DNA of 64,000 nucleotides from Polaribacter filamentus (lineage in GTDB: Bacteria; Bacteroidota; Bacteroidia; Flavobacteriales; Flavobacteriaceae): positions 186,001-250,000 of the forward strand of contig NZ_MQUA01000013.1 in assembly GCF_002943715.1 (NCBI RefSeq), in the 5' to 3' direction. Below the pieces are notes generated by a model, which had not been told where the DNA came from, made no database searches, and saw only the letters and a list, made by a program, of their open reading frames with translations. Below, piece after piece: positions 25,691 to 34,613 of this stretch; positions within the stretch are counted from its first letter, which is position 1, and every line of letters begins with the position of its first letter. Made by a program: the position numbers and the translations under genes.

Positions 25691-26485
25691 ATGCGCCACC
25701 TTTTAAGAAGGAGTCTTTCTGGAATAATTTATGTTTTAATATTTATTTCTGCGATTCTATTATCAAAAGAATCTTATATAGTATTGATTACTATATGTGG
25801 ATTTTTATGTATTTGGGAATTCACAAAAATGATTTCATTAAAAAACTACGCATCCTATATTTTTTATGCTTTCGTTCTATTTTTGATGATCCAAAGGCAA
25901 AATAGTTATGCTACGCTTATAGTTTTGGCCGTAACGTTATTTTCTTCGTTGTTTTTGGTGTATCAATTATTTGCAAAAAAACAAATTACTTTTTCTAATG
26001 ATCGGTCTAAATTAGGAGTAACAATTAGATATGTAATATTTTCTATGTGTTTTTTGGTTTTACTTCCGTTTCATAAAAATAGTTTCCACCCCTATTTAAT
26101 GATAAGTATTTTATCCATTATATGGATAAATGATTCCTTTGCTTTTTTAGTTGGTAAAAATTTTGGATTTCGTAAGTTGTTTCCTTCAGTATCACCAAGA
26201 AAAACGGTTGAAGGCTTTCTCGGAGGTTTAACTTTTTCGCTCTTGGCGGCTTTTCTAATAAGTAAACTTAATTTTGATTTTTCTGTATTAGATTGGCTAA
26301 TTATAGGCCTAATTGTTTCTGTAGTTGGTACTATTGGAGATTTAGTGGAATCAAAATTTAAACGACAGGCTAAAATAAAAGATAGTGGCACTATAATGCC
26401 AGGACATGGTGGTATTTTAGATAGATTAGATAGCTTGTTATTTGCTGCGCCATTTGTATATTTGTATATTAACTTTATTATTTAA
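25691..26485 (+). CDS. cdsA: phosphatidate cytidylyltransferase
   Basis: CdsA makes CDP-diacylglycerol from phosphatidic acid and CTP at the inner membrane. The 264-residue protein has about seven to eight hydrophobic helices, the motif SVSPRKTVEGFLGG and the signature DSGTIMPGHGGILDRLDS near the C-terminus. It is followed two bases later by the phosphatidylserine decarboxylase gene, forming a phospholipid-synthesis pair. Confidence 0.94.
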   Translation: MRHLLRRSLSGIIYVLIFISAILLSKESYIVLITICGFLCIWEFTKMISLKNYASYIFYAFVLFLMIQRQNSYATLIVLAVTLFSSLFLVYQLFAKKQITFSNDRSKLGVTIRYVIFSMCFLVLLPFHKNSFHPYLMISILSIIWINDSFAFLVGKNFGFRKLFPSVSPRKTVEGFLGGLTFSLLAAFLISKLNFDFSVLDWLIIGLIVSVVGTIGDLVESKFKRQAKIKDSGTIMPGHGGILDRLDSLLFAAPFVYLYINFII

Positions 26486-26487
26486 AA

Positions 26488-27144
26488 ATGATTCGTTTTC
26501 ATAAAGAAGGGTATAAAATTATTTCAATCACTTTTATTATTGCAATTTCGTCAATTTTATTAGTAGAAAAATTTATTGATATTACTTGGTTGGTAAAAAC
26601 TATTCAAGTAATTGTTTTAGGCTTTGTAGTTATTGTATTGCAATTTTTTAGAAACCCTAAAAGGTTTACAAATATAGACGATACTCAAATTATAGCTCCA
26701 GTAGACGGTAAAGTTGTTGTCATTGAAGAAGTTGAGGAACCAGAATTTTTTAAAGATAAAAGGTTACAAATCTCTATTTTTATGTCTCCAATAAATGTGC
26801 ATATTACAAGATATGCTATGAGCGGAATTATTAAATATAGCAAATACCATCCAGGAAAATTTTTAGTTGCCTGGCATCCAAAGTCATCCACTGAAAACGA
26901 ACGAACTACCGTGGTTATAGAAAATATATCTTTTGGAAAAATTTTATATAGACAAATTGCAGGGGCTTTAGCTAAAAGGATTGTAAATTATGCTAAAGAA
27001 GGAGATACAGTTGTGCAAGGAACTGATGCAGGTTTTATTAAATTTGGTTCTAGGGTTGATATCTATTTGCCAATAGGAACTAAGGTAAACGTAAATTTAG
27101 GAGATAAAGTAAAAGGTGGTGTCCAAGTTATCGCAGAAAAATAA
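26488..27144 (+). CDS. psd: phosphatidylserine decarboxylase (small type)
   Basis: Psd converts phosphatidylserine to phosphatidylethanolamine using a pyruvoyl group made by self-cleavage. The 218-residue length and N-terminal membrane hairpin (about residues 10-50) fit the short bacterial/archaeal-type Psd. The cleavage motif FGSRVDI near the C-terminus supplies the Gly-Ser bond. APVDGKVVVIEE and MSPINVHITR are conserved. It follows cdsA by two bases and overlaps the ACBP frame by up to 29 bases. Confidence 0.92.
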   Translation: MIRFHKEGYKIISITFIIAISSILLVEKFIDITWLVKTIQVIVLGFVVIVLQFFRNPKRFTNIDDTQIIAPVDGKVVVIEEVEEPEFFKDKRLQISIFMSPINVHITRYAMSGIIKYSKYHPGKFLVAWHPKSSTENERTTVVIENISFGKILYRQIAGALAKRIVNYAKEGDTVVQGTDAGFIKFGSRVDIYLPIGTKVNVNLGDKVKGGVQVIAEK

Positions 27145-27391
27145 AATAGAATTAGATATAGAGTATAAAGCTGCTTTCGACAAAATTTCTAAGTTGAAAA
27201 AAGCGGTTGCTTCTGATATAATGCTAAAATTTTATGCTTATTACAAGCAAGCAAATTTTGGTAATAAATTCTCTTTTAATAGTGGTTTAGATGTAAGAAG
27301 TGCCTTTAAATTTAATGCTTGGATGCAATTAAATGGTATGTCTGCAGAAAAAGCAAAAAGAAAATACATAAAACTTGCCAAAGAATATTAA
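27116..27391 (+). CDS. acyl-CoA-binding protein
   Basis: The product of up to 91 residues matches the ACBP four-helix fold with YAYYKQANFGN and FKFNAWMQLNGMSAEKAKRKYIKLAKEY. ACBPs hold long-chain acyl-CoA in the cytoplasm. No ATG is present at the expected N-terminus; the open frame begins with tandem GTG codons at 27116 and 27119 inside psd, while homologues would start near IELDIEY, where an ATA stands in place of ATG. The true start is therefore uncertain. Confidence 0.8.
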   Translation: MVSKLSQKNKIELDIEYKAAFDKISKLKKAVASDIMLKFYAYYKQANFGNKFSFNSGLDVRSAFKFNAWMQLNGMSAEKAKRKYIKLAKEY

Positions 27392-27396
27392 ACAAA

Positions 27397-27755
27397 TTAA
27401 AAAAGAGTATTAAAATAATTATTATTTCGTTTTTAGTGACCGCAACCGCATTTAACTTTACTGCATATAATACGGATGCTAAAAAGTAAGAAAATAAAAC
27501 AGGTGAAATAGAAAACACGAATAAGAGTACTTTACCTTTTGCTTCAGTAAATGCTAAAAATGAAATTAATTTTACGGCGTATAAAACTACCGAAAAATTA
27601 GGTTGAGGTGGACAGCTTAATAAGGTTTATGTGCTATCTGGAGGTGAAGGCAATGACTTAAAAGAAGTAATTGATAGCACTGAGTTTTCAATTCCTGTAA
27701 GTAGTCTTTTTACGAAAGATGCAAGTAAAGATTACAAAATTAAAAAGTTCTTTTG
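27397..27755 (+). pseudogene. YceI-family protein remnant
   Basis: Frame 27397 onward reads KKSIKIIIISFLVTATAF (signal-like), then after a TAA at 27487-27489 continues with PFASVNAKNEINFTAYKTT, KLG-stop-GGQLNKVYVLSGG and SVSSLF-like segments of the YceI lipocalin-like fold. The start codon is TTA where ATG would be expected, there are two internal stops (TAA, TGA), and homology ends near KIKKFF at about 27755, where unrelated sequence on the other strand begins. Clearly dead. Confidence 0.7.
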
Positions 27756-28086
27756 TCGGTTGATGTGCCTCTTACATCACTAATTGGTACAATTTCTGAT
27801 TGTAAAACTTCTTCAGCTTGCAGTATTGTTTCTGAATTGATTGTTTTTCCTATTAAAAAAGCAAATGTGCATTTCCTAGCGGAGAAATACAAGAGGTTAT
27901 ATTTTGGTAACTAACGGTGTTGTTGTTTAAGGCTCTGATTAAAACTTTGCAAGCTCCAAAATCTTCTTCTCGGCAACCAATTTTTGTTCCTTTTAAGTGT
28001 TGGTTATCTCTAATGAAATCTATTAATGTGATTCCAGAGTTTTCATCCGTTTTAATAATTTTAGAATTGAGTATAAATTGTATCAT
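27756..28086 (-). pseudogene. xanthine dehydrogenase small-subunit remnant (internally deleted)
   Basis: From the ATG at 28086 the minus strand reads the N-terminal [2Fe-2S] domain of XdhA (MIQFILNSKII, KGTKIGCREEDFGAC, SCISPLGNAH). One cluster Cys is replaced by Phe (EEDFGAC instead of D-C-GAC). After GNAH the frame ends; in another frame the sequence resumes with FAFLIGKTINSETIL and PISDVRGTSTDKR, which resembles the C-terminal FAD-protein domain. Most of the middle of the gene is thus deleted. It abuts the YceI remnant, and the junction marks a deletion. Confidence 0.65.
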
Positions 28087-28187
28087 GCGTAATTAGCAAG
28101 TTAGAAAAATGTTACGATATTAAAAGAACCATGTACTTTTGTTTGATGCGCTCTCTATATTTTGAAAAAAGAAGAAAGTTATAGCGT

Positions 28188-29066
28188 CTAATTAATATTT
28201 TCTAATGCTTTTTTAAGTGTAGGAAATTGAAATTTAAAATTGGTTTCTGTAACTTTTTTTGCTGAAATTCTACTTCCTTCTAAAAGGATAACCGCCAACT
28301 CTCCAAATAAAAGTTTCAACATAAAAGCAGGAACACAAATTCCTATAAAAGGTCTTTTAATACTTTTAGCAAGTGCTTTAGAAAAAGATGCACTTGTTTG
28401 GTGTTCAGGCGCAACTGCATTAAAAACACCGATTAAATTACCTTCAACGGCATCGATATATTGTTCGCATAAATCGTCTATATGAATCCATGGTAAATAT
28501 TGTTTTCCAGAACCTAAAGGAGATATTATTGGTGTTTTCATTTTGTCTAATGCTCCGCCTTTTTCAGCTAAAACAATACCCGTTCTTAAAATAGTTACAG
28601 GAATGTTTTTTGTTGAAAATTGCTGTGCAGCTTGCTCCCATTTGATGCAAACATCCGCTAAAAAATCATCACCAGCTTTATCAGTTTCTTTAAAAATTTT
28701 ATCCGAAGTAATAGCACCGTAAAAACCAACGCCAGATGCAGAAATAAAACCTTTTAAATCGATTTTTAATTCATTTATTTTATCAAAAAGAAAGTTTGCA
28801 GATTGCACTCTACTATCAATAATTACTTTTTTTCTTTGTGCTGACCAACGTTCGTCTGCAATTCCGGCTCCGGCTAAATGAATAATATAATCGGTATTTT
28901 TGAGTGCCTTTTCATCCAAATAATTGGTGGAAAGATCCCATTTGAATTCATTTTTATGTTTAGGATTTCTACTTAAAATTACAACTTCATGATTTTTATC
29001 AACCAACATTTCTGTTAGTCTTTTTCCAACCAAACCTGTACCACCGGTAATTAATATCTTTGCCAT
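28188..29066 (-). CDS. TIGR01777-type NAD(P)-binding epimerase-like protein
   Basis: The 292-residue SDR-superfamily protein starts with the nucleotide-binding motif ILITGGTGLVGKRL and has the TIGR01777/SDR39U1 features FISASGVGFYG, WEQAAQQF and LPWIHIDDLCEQY, with the C-terminal LLEGSRISAKKV region. The reaction is unknown for most of the family. It has its own promoter and is divergent from the VWA gene. Confidence 0.88.
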   Translation of the reverse strand: MAKILITGGTGLVGKRLTEMLVDKNHEVVILSRNPKHKNEFKWDLSTNYLDEKALKNTDYIIHLAGAGIADERWSAQRKKVIIDSRVQSANFLFDKINELKIDLKGFISASGVGFYGAITSDKIFKETDKAGDDFLADVCIKWEQAAQQFSTKNIPVTILRTGIVLAEKGGALDKMKTPIISPLGSGKQYLPWIHIDDLCEQYIDAVEGNLIGVFNAVAPEHQTSASFSKALAKSIKRPFIGICVPAFMLKLLFGELAVILLEGSRISAKKVTETNFKFQFPTLKKALENIN

Positions 29067-29115
29067 AGCGTAAATATAATTATTTTTTGTTCAGTGTTTT
29101 TTAAATTTGATAAAA

Positions 29116-29144
29116 CAAATCTATATTAAGATATAATAAAGCAA
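29116..29144 (-). promoter_or_regulatory. promoter of the TIGR01777 gene
   Basis: On the minus strand TTG (29142-29144) is followed after 18 bases by TAGATTTG (29116-29123), matching TTG/TAnnTTTG, about 50 bases upstream of the ATG. Confidence 0.55.
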
Positions 29145-29191
29145 TGTGAATCTTTATTTTTACTGCTGATAAAGCTGTATTTTTATACTCG

Positions 29192-30319
29192 ATGAAAAAA
29201 AATAATATTAAAAGAAAAGGATTTGTCTTTAAAACTTTTGAGGCAGAAAACCAGTCTCCTTTTGATAAGTTATTCGAAATATTTAAAGAGCTCATTACCC
29301 ACACTTCAGGTGATTTTGAAGAAGCCATAGATTGGTTGCGTTCTTTGGATACGGAGTATAAATTAACAGATGAAAATTATACGATCGATGATTTTGTAGA
29401 AGACTTAAAGAAGAAAGGGTACATAAAAGAAGAAATAAAAGCAGACGGAACAGGTGGAACAAAAATTACGCCGAAAACGGAACGTGCAATTCGTCAGCAA
29501 GCATTAAATCATATTTTCGGAAAAATTAAACGAAGTGGTTCTGGAAATCATAAAAGTAAATCTCCGGGTTTAGGGGATGAGCATACGGGTGATTTTAGAA
29601 ATTATCAATTTGGTGATGCGTTAGACAAAGTTTCTATGACCGAAAGTTTAAAAAATGCTCAAATTAATAACGGAATTGAGGATTTTAGTTTAACAGAAGA
29701 CGATTTAGTTGTTGAAGAAACAATGCATAAAAGTCAGATGAGTACAGTACTAATGATTGATATTAGTCACTCTATGATTTTATACGGCGAAGATCGAATT
29801 ACGCCTGCAAAAAAAGTAGCGATGGCTTTGGCTGAATTAATTACTACTAGATATCCAAAAGATACTTTAGATATAATCGTTTTTGGAAATGATTCTTGGG
29901 TAATAAAAATTAAAGATTTACCGTATTTACAAGTTGGGCCTTATCATACAAATACAGTTGCTGGTTTACAATTAGCAATGGACTTGTTAAGAAGAAAAAG
30001 AAATACGAACAAACAAATTTTTATGATCACGGACGGGAAACCAAGTTGTTTGCGTTTGCCAGACGGTCAGTATTACAAGAACAGCAATGGCTTAGATAAA
30101 TACATTGTAAACAAATGTTATGCAATGGCGCAACAGGCTAGAAAATTACACATTCCGATAACTACTTTTATGATTGCACAAGACCCATATTTAATGCAAT
30201 TTGTAAGAGCATTTACACAAGCAAATCAAGGAAAAGCATTTTATACAGGCCTTAAAGGTTTGGGTGAAATGATTTTTGAAGATTACGAAACAAATAGAAA
30301 GAAGAGAATTAAAGGATAA
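29192..30319 (+). CDS. VWA-domain protein of a MoxR-type AAA pair
   Basis: The 375-residue cytoplasmic protein has a helical N-terminal region (to about residue 170) and a C-terminal von Willebrand A domain with the MIDAS motif MIDISHSM (D-x-S-x-S), the conserved Thr region and ITDGKPS. No signal peptide or membrane segment is seen. It is followed 90 bases later by an AAA+ ATPase of the MoxR/Mg-chelatase class. Such pairs act as metal-insertion or complex-remodelling chaperones; no client is evident here. Confidence 0.85.
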   Translation: MKKNNIKRKGFVFKTFEAENQSPFDKLFEIFKELITHTSGDFEEAIDWLRSLDTEYKLTDENYTIDDFVEDLKKKGYIKEEIKADGTGGTKITPKTERAIRQQALNHIFGKIKRSGSGNHKSKSPGLGDEHTGDFRNYQFGDALDKVSMTESLKNAQINNGIEDFSLTEDDLVVEETMHKSQMSTVLMIDISHSMILYGEDRITPAKKVAMALAELITTRYPKDTLDIIVFGNDSWVIKIKDLPYLQVGPYHTNTVAGLQLAMDLLRRKRNTNKQIFMITDGKPSCLRLPDGQYYKNSNGLDKYIVNKCYAMAQQARKLHIPITTFMIAQDPYLMQFVRAFTQANQGKAFYTGLKGLGEMIFEDYETNRKKRIKG

Positions 30320-30321
30320 AA

Positions 30322-30407
30322 AAATCGCTTTTAGCTAAGGGCTATTGGCATTTTTATAAAATACGAGTAAGTACTAAAGGCAAAAAGCCAATAGCAAAAA
30401 GCGATTT
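30322..30407. repeat. long inverted repeat directly before the AAA+ gene
   Basis: Outer arms 30322-30332 and 30397-30407 (aaatcgctttt/complement) and inner arms 30341-30349 and 30387-30395 (gctattggc/gccaatagc) pair; the left side has an 8-base bulge. It ends two bases before the ATG at 30410, so the ribosome-binding region lies in the stem. Confidence 0.6.
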
Positions 30408-30409
30408 AA

Positions 30410-31876
30410 ATGAATATAGAAAATATAAAAACATTAGGAGAATTAGTAGCATCTGGATATCAATCAAGATCAATTAAAGACGAATTGAGAGAAAATCTGA
30501 TTCTTAAAATAAAGAATAAAGAGACCACTTTTGTAGGTATTCATGGTTATGAAAACACCGTAATTCCTGAATTAGAAAGAGCAATTTTAAGCAAACACAA
30601 TATCAATTTATTAGGATTAAGAGGACAAGCAAAAACACGTTTGGCAAGATTGATGTTAAACTTATTGGATGAATATATTCCGGTTGTAACAGGTTCAGAA
30701 ATTAATGATGATCCTTTAAATCCGATTTCAAGATTTGCAATTGAAACCATTCGAGAAAAAGGTAACGAAACTTTAATTTATTGGATGCACAGAAGTGAGC
30801 GTTTTGCAGAAAAATTAGCAACGCCAGATGTAACTGTTGCAGACATTATTGGTGATATTGATCCTATAAAAGCTGCAAATTTAAAGCTAAGTTATGCAGA
30901 TGATAGAGTGATTCATTATGGGATGATTCCAAGAGCAAACAGATGTGTTTTTGTAATTAATGAATTGCCAGATTTACAAGCTAGAATTCAGGTTGCATTG
31001 TTTAATATTTTACAAGAAGGAGACATTCAAATTAGAGGTTTTAAATTACGATTGCCTTTAGATATGCAGTTTTTATTCACTGCAAACCCAGAAGATTATA
31101 CAAATAGAGGTAGTATTGTAACGCCTTTAAAAGATAGAATTGGATCTCAAATTTTAACACATTATCCAGAAGACATCGAGACTGCAAAAATAATTACGCA
31201 ACAAGAAGCGAAGTTAGACAAGCGTCAAACTGAAACCATTTTTGTACCAGAATTGGCAAAAGATTTGTTAGAACAAATTGTTTTTGAAGCGAGAGAAAGT
31301 GAGTTTGTAGATGCTAAAAGTGGCGTAAGTGCTCGTTTAAGTATTACTGCTTTCGAAAACTTATTAAGTACAGCAGAAAGAAGATTGTTAATTTCGGGTG
31401 ATGAGAAAACTACCTTACGTTTAAGTGATTTTGACGGAATTATTCCTGCAATTACTGGTAAAGTAGAATTGGTGTATGAGGGAGAGCAAGAAGGAGCGGC
31501 ATTTGTTGCAAAAAGTTTAATAGGGAATGCTGTAAAAAGTTTGTTTCCTATCTATTTTCCTGAGATTAAAAAATTAGAAAAGCAAACCGCAGAATCTCCA
31601 TATGACGAAGTGATTTCTTGGTTTTTTAATACAGATTCAGATTTTGAAATTCTAGACGATTTAAATGAAGAGGCGTATAAAAGTTTATTAGATAAAATTT
31701 CTCCTTTAGAGGCTTTGTTGAACGAGCATCAACCAAATACAAAAAAACAAGAAAGTTATTTTGTAAAAGAATTTGTATTGTGGGCATTGGTAGAATTTAA
31801 AAAACTAAGCAAATATAGATTTGCAGAAGGAACTCAATTTAAAGATCCGTATGGTAATTTTATAGACGGATTGTAG
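30410..31876 (+). CDS. MoxR/magnesium-chelatase-type AAA+ ATPase
   Basis: The 488-residue ATPase has a Walker A variant GLRGQAKTR (Ala before Lys, as in RavA/MoxR types), the inserted helix-2 region, Walker B CVFVINELPDL, the sensor-1 FTANPEDYTNRG and an arginine-finger region. A C-terminal helical domain follows (about 350-488). It most likely works with the VWA protein encoded just upstream. The two are separated by a hairpin rather than overlapping, which may tune the ratio. Confidence 0.87.
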   Translation: MNIENIKTLGELVASGYQSRSIKDELRENLILKIKNKETTFVGIHGYENTVIPELERAILSKHNINLLGLRGQAKTRLARLMLNLLDEYIPVVTGSEINDDPLNPISRFAIETIREKGNETLIYWMHRSERFAEKLATPDVTVADIIGDIDPIKAANLKLSYADDRVIHYGMIPRANRCVFVINELPDLQARIQVALFNILQEGDIQIRGFKLRLPLDMQFLFTANPEDYTNRGSIVTPLKDRIGSQILTHYPEDIETAKIITQQEAKLDKRQTETIFVPELAKDLLEQIVFEARESEFVDAKSGVSARLSITAFENLLSTAERRLLISGDEKTTLRLSDFDGIIPAITGKVELVYEGEQEGAAFVAKSLIGNAVKSLFPIYFPEIKKLEKQTAESPYDEVISWFFNTDSDFEILDDLNEEAYKSLLDKISPLEALLNEHQPNTKKQESYFVKEFVLWALVEFKKLSKYRFAEGTQFKDPYGNFIDGL

Positions 31877-31894
31877 AAATCTAATTATAATAAT

Positions 31895-31935
31895 AAAGAC
31901 CTTTCAAGTTGCAAAAATCTGAAAGGTCTTTTTTA
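31895..31935 (+). terminator. terminator of the VWA/AAA+ unit
   Basis: Arms aaagacctttca (31895-31906) and tgaaaggtcttt (31920-31931) form a 12-base perfect stem followed by a T-tract. Confidence 0.85.
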
Positions 31936-32112
31936 TGTAACTTATAAAAAATGATAATTTCTGTAGTTTCTCCTTACTTTTGATTTTACCAAAAAAAAGC
32001 CCACTCTTCAAATATGATTTTCTAAGTATCAAATTTTAAAGTCAGCATCATTTTTAAAATAAAGTTCAGGCTTATTTTGCATCGGAGAAAGGCATTACTT
32101 TTAAACAAAAAT

Positions 32113-32135
32113 TGACATCCTAAAATAGGATGCCA
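32113..32135 (-). terminator. weak hairpin terminator of the minus-strand secreted protein gene
   Basis: catccta / taggatg arms with a short A-rich loop; read on the minus strand it is followed by a T-rich run. Confidence 0.5.
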
Positions 32136-32177
32136 ATCATCAATCAACCAAATTTAAATAAATACCAGTTATAAGTC

Positions 32178-32768
32178 TTAAAAGTTTATTGCAAATAGAT
32201 TTATACTGTTTTGTAAGGTTTTATCAATTTCTGTTTTTAGAATTTTATTTATAAAATTATTAATTTCCATGCCAATTTGAAAATCAGTTTCTCCTTTAAG
32301 TTGGTATGCAATAATCAACTTATTTACATCAGTTGCATAATTATTATAAAAATGGTAGTTTTTATCACCGTTAAAATCTGAACTATTTTGAAAGTCAACT
32401 ATATTAATTTTTTTATCATTTAAAATTTTTAATATTACTTGATCCAGAAAATCATTGTTATTTTTAATCGATGTAATGCTATTAAGATTTAGGATACTTT
32501 TTTGAGGAACCATTCCTTCAAAATCAAATAAACTTTGATCTTCATGGCTGTAAAGAGGAAATTTCCCTTCGGAATTATTAATCACTTTTATTGTTTTTAG
32601 TGCTTGTAATTCTTTCTGTTTTTCTAAAGCAAAAAAATCATAAGTTGGTATATAGTGGTTCTCTTCAATATTGCTATAAAATATTTTTTCTGATAAAGCA
32701 TTTACATCTTTCTGCGAAAAAGATAAATTAAAAATTAATACACAGGTAATTAATAAAATATTTTTCAT
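32178..32768 (-). CDS. secreted protein of unknown function
   Basis: The best start is the ATG at 32768, giving about 196 residues: MKNILLITCVLIFNLSFSQ is a typical signal peptide with a cleavage site near SFSQ. The upstream ATG at 32789 would place the start inside a perfect palindrome and add seven residues before the signal. No family was recognised; the mature part is predicted mixed helix/strand and has no Cys. A 53-base palindrome lies immediately upstream, and a hairpin terminator follows. Confidence 0.55.
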   Translation of the reverse strand: MKNILLITCVLIFNLSFSQKDVNALSEKIFYSNIEENHYIPTYDFFALEKQKELQALKTIKVINNSEGKFPLYSHEDQSLFDFEGMVPQKSILNLNSITSIKNNNDFLDQVILKILNDKKINIVDFQNSSDFNGDKNYHFYNNYATDVNKLIIAYQLKGETDFQIGMEINNFINKILKTEIDKTLQNSINLFAINF

Positions 32769-32774
32769 GATTAG

Positions 32775-32827
32775 TAGTTTTATGCTCAAATATAATAGTA
32801 ATACTATTATATTTGAGCATAAAACTA
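32775..32827. repeat. 53-base perfect palindrome (26-base arms, 1-base centre)
   Basis: Arms 32775-32800 and 32802-32827 are exact reverse complements around A32801. The left edge is six bases from the likely start codon of the minus-strand secreted-protein gene, so the palindrome covers its 5' untranslated region. It is AT-rich with a single GC-containing block (tatgctc). Confidence 0.9.
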
Positions 32828-33196
32828 TTGAATTATCTTATGTTTAAATAATTTTAGTTTATAATAAAGTGGTAATTAATAAAATAGGTTAAATGTTTTG
32901 AGGTAAAAACACTTTTGGTTGGCATATTTCAAAAACTTGTATTTCTGATATAATTTAAAATAATTCACATTTTTTAATATTTCTGAGAAGGTCAGATACA
33001 CTTTTGTAGTTAAAAAGACTTCTTACTTAACTTGATTTTTATCTAAACTTAAAGCCTAGTGCAAATCTTTAATAAGTTTTGTTATTTTAGAAATTAAGGT
33101 TCTTGCTATATTGAATTTTCTAATTTTTTATGGAGGGTAATAGTTCTATTCAGTAGTTTGTTTTTTGATAAATCAATCCATATAAATAAAGTTACT
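32828..33196. other. 369-base AT-rich spacer without recognisable gene
   Basis: Both strands have frequent stops and no conserved fragment was recognised. It lies upstream of the palindrome-associated gene and downstream of the M28 peptidase gene. Confidence 0.5.
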
Positions 33197-34525
33197 TTAC
33201 CTCATTATTTTATTCGGAAACACAACCACGCTCTCATGACCATTTTCTCCAACAGCGGCAACTCCAAAGAAGAAATTGTCAATTACAATTCCGTCTAAAG
33301 TAAACGCTGTAGATTCAACATATCTGGAATGATCCCAAGTAGGAGAAGTAGTGTCTCTCCAATAAATTTTATATCCTTTTGCGCCATCAACTTTTGTCCA
33401 TTTTAGCTTTACCGATGCTTCTACAATTCCTCCAATTTCAACTTCTTTTGGCGATTCTGGTGCCCATGCTAAACCTGCCAAATTTATGGCATTTACTGCC
33501 GTTAGCTTTTTAGCATACGGAAAATTAACATGATCAAAAGTATCTCCATATTTGATGCCGTTTTCTTCTCTAATATCTTGATGTTGTTGCGTGTAATTTT
33601 CGTGCGCTTCCATAATTCTAATACCAGCAAAACCTAAATCATTAAAGGGTCTATGGTGTCCTCCACGTCCAAATCTGTCTAATCTATAAATCATCATTGG
33701 GTTCATTTCGGGCATATATGTTTTTACACTTTTATGAATATACCTTGCCAATTGACGCGAAATTCCGTCAACTTCACCCCCATAAAAACGACGCATTCTT
33801 CTCTCATTTTCTGATTCGTTTGCAGGAACTGGTTCAGAAAAAATCCTAAAAGATCTATTATCAATTACGCCATCAACACCAGTTATATTGCCAATCATAT
33901 CATTATTTAAAATACCAATAATTTCCCAACCTTTCTCTTTGGCATATTTTGCTAATCCTGCACCACCAAATAAACCTTGTTCTTCTCCAGATAAACCAAC
34001 ATAAATAATACTGCTTTCAAATTTATATTTTGATAAAACTCTTGCAGTTTCTATGGTTCCTGCCATTCCAGAAGCATTGTCATTTGCACCAGGAGCATTC
34101 GTTGTAAAATCCATCGTGTCACTTGCGCGCGAATCTATATCACCGCTCATAATTATAAATTTATTTGGATATTTTGTTCCTTTTTGAATGGCTACAACAT
34201 TTACAACATAGGCATTATGAGGAACTCTATTACCCATTTCTTTTGTAACTAAATCTTTCTGATAAAAGACATTTATACAATTATTACATCCTTTGGATAT
34301 ATTTTCGAATTCAGATTTTATCCAACGTCTTGCAGCCCCAATTCCGCGAGTATCAGAAATGGTATCAGAAAAGGTGTTTCTTGTGCCGAATTTTGTGAGT
34401 GTTTTTATATCAGCTTTAATTCTATCCGCAGAAACAGCATCAATAATACCATAGATTCTAGAATCTGTTTGTGCTGAAACAACAACGGAAAATAGTAAAA
34501 ATAGAAAGCTTAGTGTTTTCATCAA
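33197..34525 (-). CDS. M28-family zinc aminopeptidase, secreted
   Basis: The 442-residue protein has a signal peptide (LSFLFLLFSVVVSAQ) and a co-catalytic zinc peptidase domain: SGDIDSR, PGANDNASGMAG (bridging Asp) and GLSGEEQGLFGG (catalytic and zinc Glu). A C-terminal fibronectin-III-like domain (about 355-440, VEIGGIVEASVKLKWTKV broken by turn, GYKIYWR) follows. It is expected to trim peptides in the periplasm or outside the cell. It lies downstream of the DUF6249 gene but is separated from it by a terminator. Confidence 0.88.
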   Translation of the reverse strand: MMKTLSFLFLLFSVVVSAQTDSRIYGIIDAVSADRIKADIKTLTKFGTRNTFSDTISDTRGIGAARRWIKSEFENISKGCNNCINVFYQKDLVTKEMGNRVPHNAYVVNVVAIQKGTKYPNKFIIMSGDIDSRASDTMDFTTNAPGANDNASGMAGTIETARVLSKYKFESSIIYVGLSGEEQGLFGGAGLAKYAKEKGWEIIGILNNDMIGNITGVDGVIDNRSFRIFSEPVPANESENERRMRRFYGGEVDGISRQLARYIHKSVKTYMPEMNPMMIYRLDRFGRGGHHRPFNDLGFAGIRIMEAHENYTQQHQDIREENGIKYGDTFDHVNFPYAKKLTAVNAINLAGLAWAPESPKEVEIGGIVEASVKLKWTKVDGAKGYKIYWRDTTSPTWDHSRYVESTAFTLDGIVIDNFFFGVAAVGENGHESVVVFPNKIMR

Positions 34526-34560
34526 TAAAAATTTTTAAAGAAACTAAATTACAAAAGAAA

Positions 34561-34595
34561 AAAGAGAATAGATAACTAAATCTATTCTCTTTTAA
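34561..34595. terminator. terminator of the DUF6249 gene
   Basis: aaagagaataga (34561-34572) pairs perfectly with tctattctcttt (34581-34592), loop of eight bases, with A/T tracts on both sides. Confidence 0.8.
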
Positions 34596-34613
34596 AATTT
34601 AACAAGATTAAAA

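Larger units (their letters stand above)
31877..32177. other. 301-base gene-free region with two terminators
   Basis: Contains the terminator of the AAA+ gene (31895-31935) and a hairpin serving the convergent minus-strand gene (32113-32135). Nothing else is recognised. Confidence 0.6.
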
